Shown here in pieces: positions 24,000-32,792 of a stretch of DNA of 64,000 nt (the first letter of the stretch is position 1; every line of letters begins with the position of its first letter). Source of the DNA: Algoriphagus mannitolivorans DSM 15301 (GTDB lineage Bacteria; Bacteroidota; Bacteroidia; Cytophagales; Cyclobacteriaceae); assembly GCF_000429425.1 (NCBI RefSeq), contig NZ_AUBV01000006.1, forward strand, positions 62,001-126,000, given 5' to 3'. Below the pieces are notes generated by a model that was given only the letters and a program-made list of their open reading frames with translations, was not told the origin of the DNA and made no database searches. A program made the position numbers and the translations under genes.

Positions 24000-26477
24000 A
24001 TGAGCCAATTTGAAAATAACATTTTCCAGAACCTGATGAACGGTGATTATGCCGGTGAAGGAGACTTGATACAGTTGATTACTGACGAAGAAGACCAAGA
24101 TCAGGGGACGGAATCCTTTGAAGAGGAAATTCCCATTTTATCCGTTAGAAATACAGTTCTTTTTCCCGGGGTAGTCATTCCGATCACAGTGGGGAGACAG
24201 CGATCAATTCGCCTAGTCAAGAAAGCGTACAAAGGCAACAAGCTTATCGGAGTTTGCGCACAGATCAACCCCAACAATGACGATCCTGCATGGGAGGACA
24301 TATACCATGTAGGAACGCTCGCCAAAATCATCAAGATGATTGTCCTTCCGGATGGAAACACGACTATCATCATTCAGGGGAAAAAGCGATTCCAAGTCCG
24401 TGAGACCATTACGGATGATCCGTATTTCATTGCCAAAGTGGATTATTTGGAAGAAAACTTCCCCAAGAATTCCAAGAAGATCAAGGCATTAGAGGAATCT
24501 CTCAAAGATGCCGCAATCAAAATCCTTCACCTGAATCCGGAAATCCCAAGAGAAGCTCAGGTGGCTTTGGACAACATTGACAACACGCCTTTCCTGACTC
24601 ATTTTCTTTCTTCCAACATCAACGCATCAGTAGAAGCAAAGCAACGGCTGTTGGAAATCAACGACGGAGTGGAGCGTGCGACTTTGCTTTTGGAATTCAT
24701 GATGAAAGACATCCAAATGCTGGAGCTGAAGTCTGAAATTCAAAAGAAAGTTCATACCGACATCGACCAGCAGCAGCGGGATTATTTCTTGCGGCAGCAG
24801 ATGAAGGTCCTCCAAACCGAATTAGGAGAGGAAGGTCCTGAAAAAGAAGTTGAAGACCTCAGGATGCGTGGAGCTCAAAAGGCCTGGCCTGCGGAAGTCA
24901 AAAAGCATTTTGAAAAGGAGCTGGACAAAATACTTCGCATCAACCCATCGGCAGCTGAGTATCCAATTGCCCTGAATTATTGCGAAACCTTGGTCGAATT
25001 GCCTTGGAATGAATTTACCCAAGACAACTTTGACCTCAAGCATGCCCGGGCAATTCTGGATTCAGATCATTTTGGTTTGGAGAAAGTGAAAGACCGGATC
25101 ATCGAGTATCTCGCGGTGCTCAAACTCAAAAATGACTTAAAAGGCCCCATTCTTTGCCTCTATGGCCCTCCGGGAGTAGGAAAGACTTCTTTGGGTAAAT
25201 CTATTGCCGCGGCTTTGGGCAGAAAATATATCCGGATGTCTTTGGGAGGTCTTCATGACGAGGCTGAAATCCGTGGACACCGAAAAACTTACGTCGGTGC
25301 CATGCCGGGTAAGATTATTCAGAATATGAAGAAGGTTAAAATCTCGAATCCGGTCTATGTATTGGATGAGATTGATAAGCTGTCCTCAGATTTCAGAGGA
25401 GATCCTTCTTCTGCCTTTTTGGAAGTGCTGGACCCTGAGCAAAACTTCGCCTTCTTGGATAATTACCTAGAAGTGGAATATGATCTCAGCAAGGTGCTCT
25501 TTATTGCCACTGCCAATTCCTTAGATTCCATTCAGCCTGCATTGAGGGACAGAATGGAAATCATCGAAGTGACAGGTTATACTTTGGAAGAAAAGCTGGA
25601 AATCGCCAAGCGTCATTTGGTGCCGAAGCAACGAAAAGAGCATGGCTTGAAGACCAAAGATGTCAGCTTCGAAAAGGCTGCCTTGGTGAAAATTATTGAG
25701 GATTACACCCGTGAATCTGGGGTTAGAAATCTGGAACGTGCTATCGGCAAGGTGATCCGAAATATCGCCAAGTCCATTGCGATGGAGGAGGAGTACAACC
25801 ACAAGGTCAATTCAGAGGCCGTACGTAAGATTTTGGGGTCTGAGATTTTCGACAAAGAAAGCTATCAGGATAATAGCGTTGCTGGAGTGGTGACGGGACT
25901 TGCCTGGACCAGCGTAGGTGGAGAGATTTTGTTCATAGAATCCAGCCTTAGCCGTGGAAGAGGGAAATTAACCCTTTCCGGCCAGTTGGGAGATGTGATG
26001 AAGGAATCAGCCATGACTGCTCTTTCTTACCTGAAATCCAAAGCTGAATCACTTGGAATTGACCATCGGGTATTTGAGCAATACGATTTGCACATTCACG
26101 TGCCTGCAGGAGCTGTACCTAAGGATGGCCCATCTGCGGGGATTACTATGTTGACTGCAATGGCTTCCGTATATACGCAGAGAAAGGTTAAATCCAAGGT
26201 GGCGATGACCGGAGAGATCAGCTTGATCGGAAAAGTAATGCCTGTAGGAGGTATCAAAGAAAAAATTCTAGCAGCCAAAAGAGCAGGAATTAAGGAGATC
26301 ATTCTTTGCAAAAAGAACATCCGGGATATCGAGGAAATAGATCCACAATATGTGAAAGGAATAGAATTCCACTTCGTGGACAAAGTGGGCGAAGTTTTGG
26401 ATATCGCCTTGACCAAATCCAAAGTGGATAACCCTCTGAAATTTACTTTCTCGGACGAAAAGAAATCGAATGATTAA
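24000..26477 (+). CDS. lon: ATP-dependent protease Lon
   Basis: Lon unfolds and degrades misfolded and regulatory proteins in the cytoplasm. The 825-residue protein has an N-terminal substrate domain (about 40-240), coiled coil, the AAA domain with GPPGVGKTS near 390 and VLDEIDK Walker B near 455, and the peptidase domain with catalytic Ser in DGPSAG near 710 and Lys near 753. Length is normal for LonA. A candidate sigma-54 promoter and a hairpin lie upstream, and hslU follows after 68 bases, making a cytoplasmic proteolysis pair. Confidence 0.97.
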   Translation: MSQFENNIFQNLMNGDYAGEGDLIQLITDEEDQDQGTESFEEEIPILSVRNTVLFPGVVIPITVGRQRSIRLVKKAYKGNKLIGVCAQINPNNDDPAWEDIYHVGTLAKIIKMIVLPDGNTTIIIQGKKRFQVRETITDDPYFIAKVDYLEENFPKNSKKIKALEESLKDAAIKILHLNPEIPREAQVALDNIDNTPFLTHFLSSNINASVEAKQRLLEINDGVERATLLLEFMMKDIQMLELKSEIQKKVHTDIDQQQRDYFLRQQMKVLQTELGEEGPEKEVEDLRMRGAQKAWPAEVKKHFEKELDKILRINPSAAEYPIALNYCETLVELPWNEFTQDNFDLKHARAILDSDHFGLEKVKDRIIEYLAVLKLKNDLKGPILCLYGPPGVGKTSLGKSIAAALGRKYIRMSLGGLHDEAEIRGHRKTYVGAMPGKIIQNMKKVKISNPVYVLDEIDKLSSDFRGDPSSAFLEVLDPEQNFAFLDNYLEVEYDLSKVLFIATANSLDSIQPALRDRMEIIEVTGYTLEEKLEIAKRHLVPKQRKEHGLKTKDVSFEKAALVKIIEDYTRESGVRNLERAIGKVIRNIAKSIAMEEEYNHKVNSEAVRKILGSEIFDKESYQDNSVAGVVTGLAWTSVGGEILFIESSLSRGRGKLTLSGQLGDVMKESAMTALSYLKSKAESLGIDHRVFEQYDLHIHVPAGAVPKDGPSAGITMLTAMASVYTQRKVKSKVAMTGEISLIGKVMPVGGIKEKILAAKRAGIKEIILCKKNIRDIEEIDPQYVKGIEFHFVDKVGEVLDIALTKSKVDNPLKFTFSDEKKSND

Positions 26478-26545
26478 TCAAGTCTGGCAAATCCTATGGC
26501 TTGATTAAAAGGCCTTTTGGCTCAAGATAACTAAACCACAACAAC

Positions 26546-27943
26546 ATGAATTCAATTGACTCCCTTACTCCCAGACAAATCGTCGAAGAGTTGGACAAAT
26601 ATATCATCGGGCAAAAGGATGCCAAGAGAAATGTAGCCATCGCTCTTCGGAATAGGATCCGAAGAATGATGGTGAAGTCAGAGATCCAAAAGGACATTGT
26701 GCCCAACAACATCCTGATGATTGGGAGCACCGGGGTCGGTAAGACCGAAATCGCCCGGCGTCTTGCAAAAATCGCACAGGCACCATTTACTAAAGTGGAA
26801 GCATCCAAGTTTACCGAGGTCGGATATGTCGGACGCGATGTAGAAAGCATGGTAAGGGATCTGGTCGAGCAGTCCGTTCATTTGGTTCAGGATATCAAAA
26901 AAGAGGAAGTTAAAGTCAAAGCCGCTGATGCGGTGGAGGAAACAATTTTGGATATTCTGATTCCCCCGGTCAAAGGTGCGGGATTCACCAGACAGTTGAA
27001 TGCGAATCAAGAGCTGGATGCAGAGCCAAACTCTGATACCGAACTCAATGAAAGGACTCGGGAAAGATTTCGGGAAAAACTGCGAAACGGAGAGTTGGAT
27101 GACCGCAAGATAGAAATCAATGTCAAGGCAAGTTCTCCCGTGGGAATTGGGATGATTGGCAATGGAATGATCGATGATGCCAGCATGGCTGGGCTTCAGG
27201 ACATGATCTCCGGGATGATGCCCAAAAAGACCAAAAAGCGGAAGTTGACAATTTCGGAAGCCAGAAAAGTGCTTTTGGAAGAGGAGATGTCCAAGCTGAT
27301 TGATCACGATGAGGTCAAGGAAGAGGCAATCCGCTTAGCAGAAAACAATGGAATTATCTTCATCGATGAAATTGACAAAATTGCGTCTAAGTCCGGGAAA
27401 AACGGAGGCGGACCTGATGTCAGCCGGGAAGGGGTGCAGCGGGATCTTCTGCCTATCGTGGAAGGTTCCTCGGTCAATACCAAATATGGTGTGGTCAACA
27501 CAGATCATGTGCTCTTTATAGCTGCAGGCGCATTTCACGTCAGCAAACCCTCAGATTTGATTCCGGAACTTCAGGGTAGATTCCCGATCAGAGTAGAGCT
27601 TCAAAGTCTGACTCAGGAGGATTTTTCAAGGATTCTCAGAGAACCCAAAAACGCCTTGACTAAGCAATATCAGGCCTTGTTTGAGGCAGAGCAGGTGTAT
27701 TTGGAATTTAATGAGGAAGCCATTGAGGAAATCGCCCGCTTGGCCTTTTTGATCAATCAGGAAGTAGAAAATATCGGCGCAAGAAGGTTGCATACGGTCA
27801 TGAGTCATCTCTTGAATGACTTCCTGTTTGAGGTTCCTGATTTGATTCAGGCAAACTCTAAGATCATGATTACCAAAGAAATGGTCCAAGAACGATTAAA
27901 TGCTTTAGTGAAAAACCGAGATCTTTCACAATACATTCTTTAA
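26546..27943 (+). CDS. hslU: HslU, ATPase subunit of the HslVU protease
   Basis: HslU unfolds substrates and feeds them to the HslV peptidase ring. The 465-residue protein has Walker A GSTGVGKT at 60-67, GYVGRDVESMVRDL near 92-105, the I-domain (about 115-240), Walker B GIIFIDEIDKI and the conserved C-terminal DLSQYIL tail that activates HslV. hslV is not next to it and is not in this window. It follows lon and is closed by a terminator. Confidence 0.96.
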   Translation: MNSIDSLTPRQIVEELDKYIIGQKDAKRNVAIALRNRIRRMMVKSEIQKDIVPNNILMIGSTGVGKTEIARRLAKIAQAPFTKVEASKFTEVGYVGRDVESMVRDLVEQSVHLVQDIKKEEVKVKAADAVEETILDILIPPVKGAGFTRQLNANQELDAEPNSDTELNERTRERFREKLRNGELDDRKIEINVKASSPVGIGMIGNGMIDDASMAGLQDMISGMMPKKTKKRKLTISEARKVLLEEEMSKLIDHDEVKEEAIRLAENNGIIFIDEIDKIASKSGKNGGGPDVSREGVQRDLLPIVEGSSVNTKYGVVNTDHVLFIAAGAFHVSKPSDLIPELQGRFPIRVELQSLTQEDFSRILREPKNALTKQYQALFEAEQVYLEFNEEAIEEIARLAFLINQEVENIGARRLHTVMSHLLNDFLFEVPDLIQANSKIMITKEMVQERLNALVKNRDLSQYIL

Positions 27944-27948
27944 TTTAT

Positions 27949-27972
27949 AGGCACTGAAAAGTGCCTTTTTTA
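27949..27972 (+). terminator. Terminator after hslU
   Basis: AGGCAC and GTGCCT pair around a short A-rich loop, followed by six Ts. The in-frame GTG at 27961 lies inside this hairpin and is not the start of the next gene. Confidence 0.8.
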
Positions 27973-27978
27973 ATAGCG

Positions 27979-28713
27979 ATGACTAAGACATTACTCATTT
28001 TGACAGGCCATTCCAAAGGATTAGGAAAAGCTATTTTAGAGGAATTCCTTAACCTAGAGAATGTTAAAATTCTGGCGATTTCCAGATCCACTTTGGGTTT
28101 GGATCGGGAGGACTTGCAAGAGATTTCTCTGGATTTGAGTGACCTTGATACCTTGGAAAGTAAACTCCCTGAATTATTTCCTCAAGGGGATTTTGAGAAC
28201 ATCATTTTGATCAACAATGCCGGATGGATCGGAGAAATCAAGCCTGTCGGTAAGCTGGAGCCAAAAACTATCCAGCAGGCAATTCAATTGAATCTAGTCT
28301 CACCCATGATATTGACGGATACCTTCGTCAAAGCCTATGGGGACTCTGTAGCTACAAAAATCATAGTGAACATCAGCTCGGGAGCAGCTCATAAGCCCCT
28401 TCCTGGCTGGGCTGAATATTGTACAAGTAAGGCAGGTTTGGCGATGTTTTCCAAAGTGGCGGCGGAAGAGTTGAAGCTAAAGGGGATCAAAGTATATTCC
28501 CTCGCTCCTGGAATTGTCGATACGGCCATGCAGGCAGATATCCGAGAAGCTAGGGCTGAGGATTTTCCTGCATTGGAAAGATTTCTGAACTATAAAACTG
28601 AAGCTCAACTCAGCACTCCGGAAGAAGTGGCCGGAAAAATATTATACTTGGTTTCCAATCCGGAGAAATTTGAAGAAGTAATCCAGGATGTCAGGAATTT
28701 TTCAGTTGGTTAA
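27979..28713 (+). CDS. Short-chain dehydrogenase/reductase (sepiapterin-reductase-like)
   Basis: Read from the ATG at 27979, the protein has 244 residues. It shows the NAD(P) motif TGHSKGLG, NNAG near 80, the catalytic region NISSGAA near 130 and YCTSK near 145, and the SLAPGIVDT stretch near 180. It would reduce or oxidise a carbonyl/alcohol with NAD(P)H. The substrate is unknown. A GTG six codons upstream lies in the hslU terminator and is rejected as start. Its 3' end overlaps the convergent sixA gene by four bases. Confidence 0.85.
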   Translation: MTKTLLILTGHSKGLGKAILEEFLNLENVKILAISRSTLGLDREDLQEISLDLSDLDTLESKLPELFPQGDFENIILINNAGWIGEIKPVGKLEPKTIQQAIQLNLVSPMILTDTFVKAYGDSVATKIIVNISSGAAHKPLPGWAEYCTSKAGLAMFSKVAAEELKLKGIKVYSLAPGIVDTAMQADIREARAEDFPALERFLNYKTEAQLSTPEEVAGKILYLVSNPEKFEEVIQDVRNFSVG

Positions 28714-29201
28714 GCCTTCTTTTTGGGATAATCCACAAACCAGACTTCCGCATTTTTGGCATCTATATCTTTCCAAGAGTCCGTGTGAAATTTGAATCCA
28801 AATTGACCTGAAGTAGGCAGGTTGTCCAAGTTTCCTCCCAATTCTTCAATCAAATCATTCATTCCGGGATTATGTCCCACCACAAAAATCAAGTGGTGAT
28901 GATCATTCTGCATTCGAAGGTATTTTAGAATGGTGTTGGGGGAGGAATGATAAAGATCTTCTACCGGATTCAGGCATTTGGGAGAAATTTCAAGCACCTC
29001 TTGGGTAAGCTGAGCTGTATGAAAAGCCCGTGTTGCGGTGGAGCTTAAAATCAGGTCAGGAATGAGATTTTTTTTCTTCAGACGCTTGGCCATTTTGGGG
29101 GCATCACGCAATCCGCGCTCTGCCAAGGGTCTATCGTGATCTGCTAAAAAAGGATTGTTCCAAGCTGATTTTCCGTGTCTAATCAAAATAATTTTCTTCA
29201 T
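28710..29201 (-). CDS. sixA: SixA-family histidine phosphatase
   Basis: The 163-residue protein has the phosphoglycerate-mutase-type active site RHG at 8-10 and the conserved second His region VVGHNPGMND near 107-116. SixA removes phosphate from His in phosphorelay HPt domains. Members of this small family in Bacteroidota are often annotated this way, but the target here is unknown. It is alone on this strand between the SDR and cold shock genes. Confidence 0.85.
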   Translation of the reverse strand: MKKIILIRHGKSAWNNPFLADHDRPLAERGLRDAPKMAKRLKKKNLIPDLILSSTATRAFHTAQLTQEVLEISPKCLNPVEDLYHSSPNTILKYLRMQNDHHHLIFVVGHNPGMNDLIEELGGNLDNLPTSGQFGFKFHTDSWKDIDAKNAEVWFVDYPKKKA

Positions 29202-29223
29202 AACGACAGATTTAAAATGATTC

Positions 29224-29255
29224 TTTTGTTTTTTTAAATCAAAACTTTACTTTTA
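29224..29255 (+). promoter_or_regulatory. Bacteroidota-type promoter of the cold shock gene
   Basis: TTTTG at 29224-29228 and TACTTTTA at 29248-29255 are separated by 19 bases and match the -33 TTTG / -7 TAnnTTTG pattern except for the last base. The transcript would start near 29262, giving a leader of about 27 bases. Confidence 0.45.
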
Positions 29256-29288
29256 TTCCCATCACAATTCCAATTATATCAATTTATT

Positions 29289-29480
29289 ATGTTTACCGGA
29301 ACAGTAAAATTTTACAATGAAGCCAAAGGTTTCGGCTTTATCGTTGACGACGAATCTAACAGTGACATTTTTGTGCATGCCACTGGGTTGGTTGATAAAG
29401 TTGCCCAGAACGACAAAGTGACCTATGACATCAAGGACGGCAAGAAGGGACCAAATGCCATCAACGTCAAGAAGGCCTAA
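29289..29480 (+). CDS. CspA-family cold shock protein
   Basis: The 63-residue protein is a single cold-shock OB-fold. RNP1 KGFGFI lies at about 13-18 and RNP2 DIFVH at about 27-31. It binds single-stranded RNA or DNA and acts as an RNA chaperone. Size is normal. It is transcribed alone from a recognisable promoter and ended by the hairpin at 29508-29539, which also overlaps the stop of the convergent channel gene. Confidence 0.95.
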   Translation: MFTGTVKFYNEAKGFGFIVDDESNSDIFVHATGLVDKVAQNDKVTYDIKDGKKGPNAINVKKA

Positions 29481-29507
29481 GATATTCTCCTGAATGTATT
29501 AGCTTAG

Positions 29508-29539
29508 AATCCCCCGGATTAATCCTCGGGGGATTTTTT
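29508..29539. terminator. Bidirectional terminator between the cold shock and MscS genes
   Basis: AATCCCCCGG and the imperfect partner CTCGGGGGATT form a strong GC stem followed by six Ts on the plus strand. The stop codon of the leftward channel gene (29519-29521) lies in the loop. Confidence 0.8.
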
Positions 29540-32014
29540 ATTTTCAGGCTCCTGATTTCCGAACCTTTCCGGCAGGTTCTTGAGGTAGATATCTCTTTTT
29601 GGAAAAGGAATCTCAATGCCATTCTCATGGAATGAGTCGAAGATTGACATCATCACTTCATTTCTCATTTCGAGATGAATATCCATCGTGTCCACCCAAA
29701 ACAAAACTCTGAAATCTACCGAGCTGTCTCCAAATGCTTGCATGTAGACTTTGGGTTCGGGATATTTCATGATGCTGTCTTTTTCCAGTGCCTTTTGAAT
29801 TAACTCCCTGACTTTTTGCATGTCTGAATCGTATGCCACTCCAATGAGGAGTTCCACTCTTCGACGTCGATCTGAAAGTGTCCAATTGATCAGTCGCTGG
29901 GAAAGTAAATCCCCATTGGGAACGACAATCTCAGATCCGTCATAGGCTTGAATTTTACTGGCTCGGATTCCGATTTCTTTTACTTTTCCTGTACTTGGCC
30001 CCACTTCTATGTCATCACCGATTTGTATGGGTTTTTCAAAAGCCAAAATCAACCCGGAAACCAAGTTGTTGATGATGGTCTGAAGACCAAAGCCAATTCC
30101 GACAGAAAGGGCTCCCAACACTAAAGTGATTTTATCCAAGGAGATCTTGGCTGCAGTGGCCGCAACAAAAAAACCAACGGTCAGAATAATCAGCCGGATG
30201 ATTAATACGGTACTTCCGAGTTTCTTCGAAGTAGTGTCTGTAGCAGATTGATCTTTTAGCGAAATGAAATAAGCTATGTTGGTAGATAGTATGCTGGACA
30301 GGTATAATAAACCTGCAAAGAGTAATAGGCTTCCGTAAGTAAAAGAAGTGTCGCCCAGCATCCTTTCTTTGGATAATACTTCAATAATGGAATCGATGAA
30401 ATATTCATTCAAGGCAAGGTTTTGTAATAGGACAGTTCCCCAAAGTACCAGCGCGAATATGACTAGGATGTTTCTCAGTCGTTTTTGGATTTCCCTGAAA
30501 TTCAAAAAAGCGGTAATCGAATCGGATTTTTTGTGGCTTTCTATCAGTAGGTAGATTATTTCCGTCAGGATTTTTACAAAAAAGTATAAGGTAATTGCGT
30601 GTGCAAAGGCAGATACTCCGGCCACGCTCAGAATCTTGGCCAGGCTGAATCTTCCCAATAAGTTTGCCAGTACCGATATTCCCAGCAGAACAATGGTAAA
30701 CACCCGGAGGCTGATCAGTAGTTTGGCTTCACTGGAATTGTCACTGTTAAACTTTTCCTTTGCCCAAGCCAACAGATAGATGACTAAAAGGCTTCCAATC
30801 AGGAAATACATTCGCTCCTGGTAGGCAATTTCCCAATAAAGATTGCTGAGGGTGAAAAAGACAAATACTAAAACGATAACAAGCCATTTTTTTACCAACT
30901 GCCTGGAATAGGATTTAAGGATTACCCATGTACACAAAATCACCTGTAAGAAAATAATGAATGTAACAAAGGTGATGGAGGTGAGGTCAAAAAGGAAGAT
31001 CAATATTGGGCTAAGTCCCAAGATAACTCCCACTGTCGGGGATTTCTTCAAGAAGAAAAGCTTCCCGAGCATCATGTGGTTTTTGGAATCAGTTTCCTCT
31101 TTTTTAAGCTCTGCTAAGAGGCTTTTTACATAGTAAACCATCCCAATAATGACCAGTATAGCTATCAAGGCACTATAGCGATAGGCAAAAACCTGCTGTT
31201 TAAACAGAGTCCAGTTTAGATCCAGAGACTCCAAAGTTATGCTGAGGATGGACTTGGGGGAGGCAATCGAATAGTCCTCCCACAGAAAATTAATTTCCTT
31301 GGATAGAAGGTTCTTTTCCAGCTTTCGCTTGCTCTTGGAGACATAATTTTGAAGCTCCCTTATTTTGATATTAATGTTGCTGATTTGGGACTGAAATCTT
31401 GCGGCCTGGAGTTCTTGGTAAAAAATCGCGCTGTCAATGGACTGGATATTTTTCTTTAGAGAACTGATCTCTTGGCTATAATCTGGGAGCAAAAGAGAGT
31501 CCCTGATTTTGTATTTGAAGAAGTTGTCGTTTCGGATATTGCTGAGCAAGCTGTCTTGGAAGTAGAGTCTGTCGAGCTTACTTTGAATGATTTCATCCAG
31601 CTCCAGGGATTCCTCCAGGGCCTTCTCCAAAATCCTGTCCAGGGCATTAACATACCGGAAGTTGAAGTTAGGATTGGAGATGTTTTTCCGTTCTTCCAAG
31701 GCATCTACTATTCCCCGCAATTCCCAAATCTCTCTTTCCAGGGTCAAGGTGTCCAAGGTTTTTTCCAGTTCCAGCTTAATCTCATTGGATTGAAGGGTGA
31801 ATCGCCTGCCTTTCTTGATTAATTCATCCAGGGTAGGAGCAAACTCTTTGGATAGGCTGTCCGATGAATTAATTGGGCCTGTGAGGACGACAAGGCTGTC
31901 TTTTTTGGAAACCAGCAGGCTATCGGACTTTTCTTGGGCATAAGCTGGCTTGCCGATTAGGGCAAAAAAGAAAAAGCTGAAAAGCAGGAAAAGCAGATCA
32001 ATGCGAAGTTTCAT
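29519..32014 (-). CDS. Large MscS-family mechanosensitive ion channel
   Basis: The 831-residue protein has a signal peptide (ending PAYAQ near 27), then a periplasmic coiled-coil region (about 40-250), about 10 membrane helices, and the MscS core near the C-terminus. The core shows GALSVGIGFGLQTIINNLVSG near 635 followed by the beta-domain (GDDIEVG, GKVKEIGIRA, VPNGDLL). It resembles the long, MscK/YjeP-like channels that open on membrane stretch to release solutes. It is a different size class from the small protein at 17050-17745. No partner gene is adjacent. Confidence 0.9.
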   Translation of the reverse strand: MKLRIDLLFLLFSFFFFALIGKPAYAQEKSDSLLVSKKDSLVVLTGPINSSDSLSKEFAPTLDELIKKGRRFTLQSNEIKLELEKTLDTLTLEREIWELRGIVDALEERKNISNPNFNFRYVNALDRILEKALEESLELDEIIQSKLDRLYFQDSLLSNIRNDNFFKYKIRDSLLLPDYSQEISSLKKNIQSIDSAIFYQELQAARFQSQISNINIKIRELQNYVSKSKRKLEKNLLSKEINFLWEDYSIASPKSILSITLESLDLNWTLFKQQVFAYRYSALIAILVIIGMVYYVKSLLAELKKEETDSKNHMMLGKLFFLKKSPTVGVILGLSPILIFLFDLTSITFVTFIIFLQVILCTWVILKSYSRQLVKKWLVIVLVFVFFTLSNLYWEIAYQERMYFLIGSLLVIYLLAWAKEKFNSDNSSEAKLLISLRVFTIVLLGISVLANLLGRFSLAKILSVAGVSAFAHAITLYFFVKILTEIIYLLIESHKKSDSITAFLNFREIQKRLRNILVIFALVLWGTVLLQNLALNEYFIDSIIEVLSKERMLGDTSFTYGSLLLFAGLLYLSSILSTNIAYFISLKDQSATDTTSKKLGSTVLIIRLIILTVGFFVAATAAKISLDKITLVLGALSVGIGFGLQTIINNLVSGLILAFEKPIQIGDDIEVGPSTGKVKEIGIRASKIQAYDGSEIVVPNGDLLSQRLINWTLSDRRRRVELLIGVAYDSDMQKVRELIQKALEKDSIMKYPEPKVYMQAFGDSSVDFRVLFWVDTMDIHLEMRNEVMMSIFDSFHENGIEIPFPKRDIYLKNLPERFGNQEPENKKSPED

Positions 32015-32150
32015 AGGGCTTTGTCAAGAAAATAAAAATAGTAATAATTCTCAGGAAGGGAGGTTACTTTTTGTTTGGTGAATAGGTCAATATGTCCCTT
32101 TTTCCTTGGGATATGAGATAAAAAGAGACAAAATGACTGAAAAATTTCAC

Positions 32151-32167
32151 TGGTATGAAATTTACAT
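32151..32167 (+). promoter_or_regulatory. Possible degenerate sigma-54 promoter for hsp20
   Basis: TGGTATG-AAAT-TTACAT has -24/-12 spacing (GG-N10-AC) and lies 33 bases before the start codon. Two bases of the -24 box and one of the -12 box differ from consensus. Confidence 0.25.
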
Positions 32168-32199
32168 GTGGAGAGGTGTAAAACAAAACCAACACAACT

Positions 32200-32628
32200 A
32201 TGAAACTTGTAAGATATAATCAACTCGAGCCGCAGATGCCGGCTACCTTCAGCGGATTATTGGACAGATTCTTTCAGGATTCCTTTGGTCCATCCATCAA
32301 GCAATTCAGTCCTTCAGTGGATATTTCTGAGGATGAAAAAGCCTATGAAATTCAAGTGGCAGTTCCCGGTGTGAAAAAGTCAGACTTTCATATTGACTTG
32401 ACAGATGGGAAGTTGACCATTTCTGGAGAACGAAAGTTTGAGGAAAAAAAAGAAGGCAAAAACTTCCATAGTATTGAAACTCAGTATGGGTCATTTAGAA
32501 GATCCTTTTTTATCCCGGAGGATGTCATTGAAGAAAAAGTGGAAGCAAGCTATGAGGACGGAGTTCTTAAAGTAAATCTTCCTAAAAAGGAAAAAAAGAC
32601 AAGCAAAGCGAGCATTGTCGTGAAGTAA
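32200..32628 (+). CDS. Small heat shock protein, Hsp20/alpha-crystallin family
   Basis: The 142-residue protein has an N-terminal arm, an alpha-crystallin domain (about 40-130) with YEIQVAVPGVKKSDFHID and SYEDGVLKVNLPKKE, and a basic C-terminal tail. It is an ATP-independent holdase that protects unfolded proteins. Length is normal. It is followed by a strong terminator and then by a DegP-like protease in the same direction, so it lies in the stress block. Confidence 0.95.
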   Translation: MKLVRYNQLEPQMPATFSGLLDRFFQDSFGPSIKQFSPSVDISEDEKAYEIQVAVPGVKKSDFHIDLTDGKLTISGERKFEEKKEGKNFHSIETQYGSFRRSFFIPEDVIEEKVEASYEDGVLKVNLPKKEKKTSKASIVVK

Positions 32629-32633
32629 GCCAA

Positions 32634-32665
32634 GAGCAGGGAGATCCTGCTCTTTCATTTTTTTT
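32634..32665 (+). terminator. Terminator after hsp20
   Basis: GAGCAGG (32634-32640) and CCTGCTC (32646-32652) form the stem with loop GAGAT. TTTCATTTTTTTT follows. Confidence 0.85.
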
Positions 32666-32792
32666 AATCCCGAAATGAAATCAAAAAGCGGTTAATTCTT
32701 GTTAATTTGATGACATTCAGTGATCCTAAAGCTTTTAAAAAATGTATTAGGATTAGAAAATTGTGGAATCTAAACGAAAGGAAAAAAACGAT

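Noticed and set aside
27961..27978. GTG start for the SDR gene
   Set aside because: The codon lies in the hslU terminator hairpin. The ATG at 27979 gives a normal SDR N-terminus.
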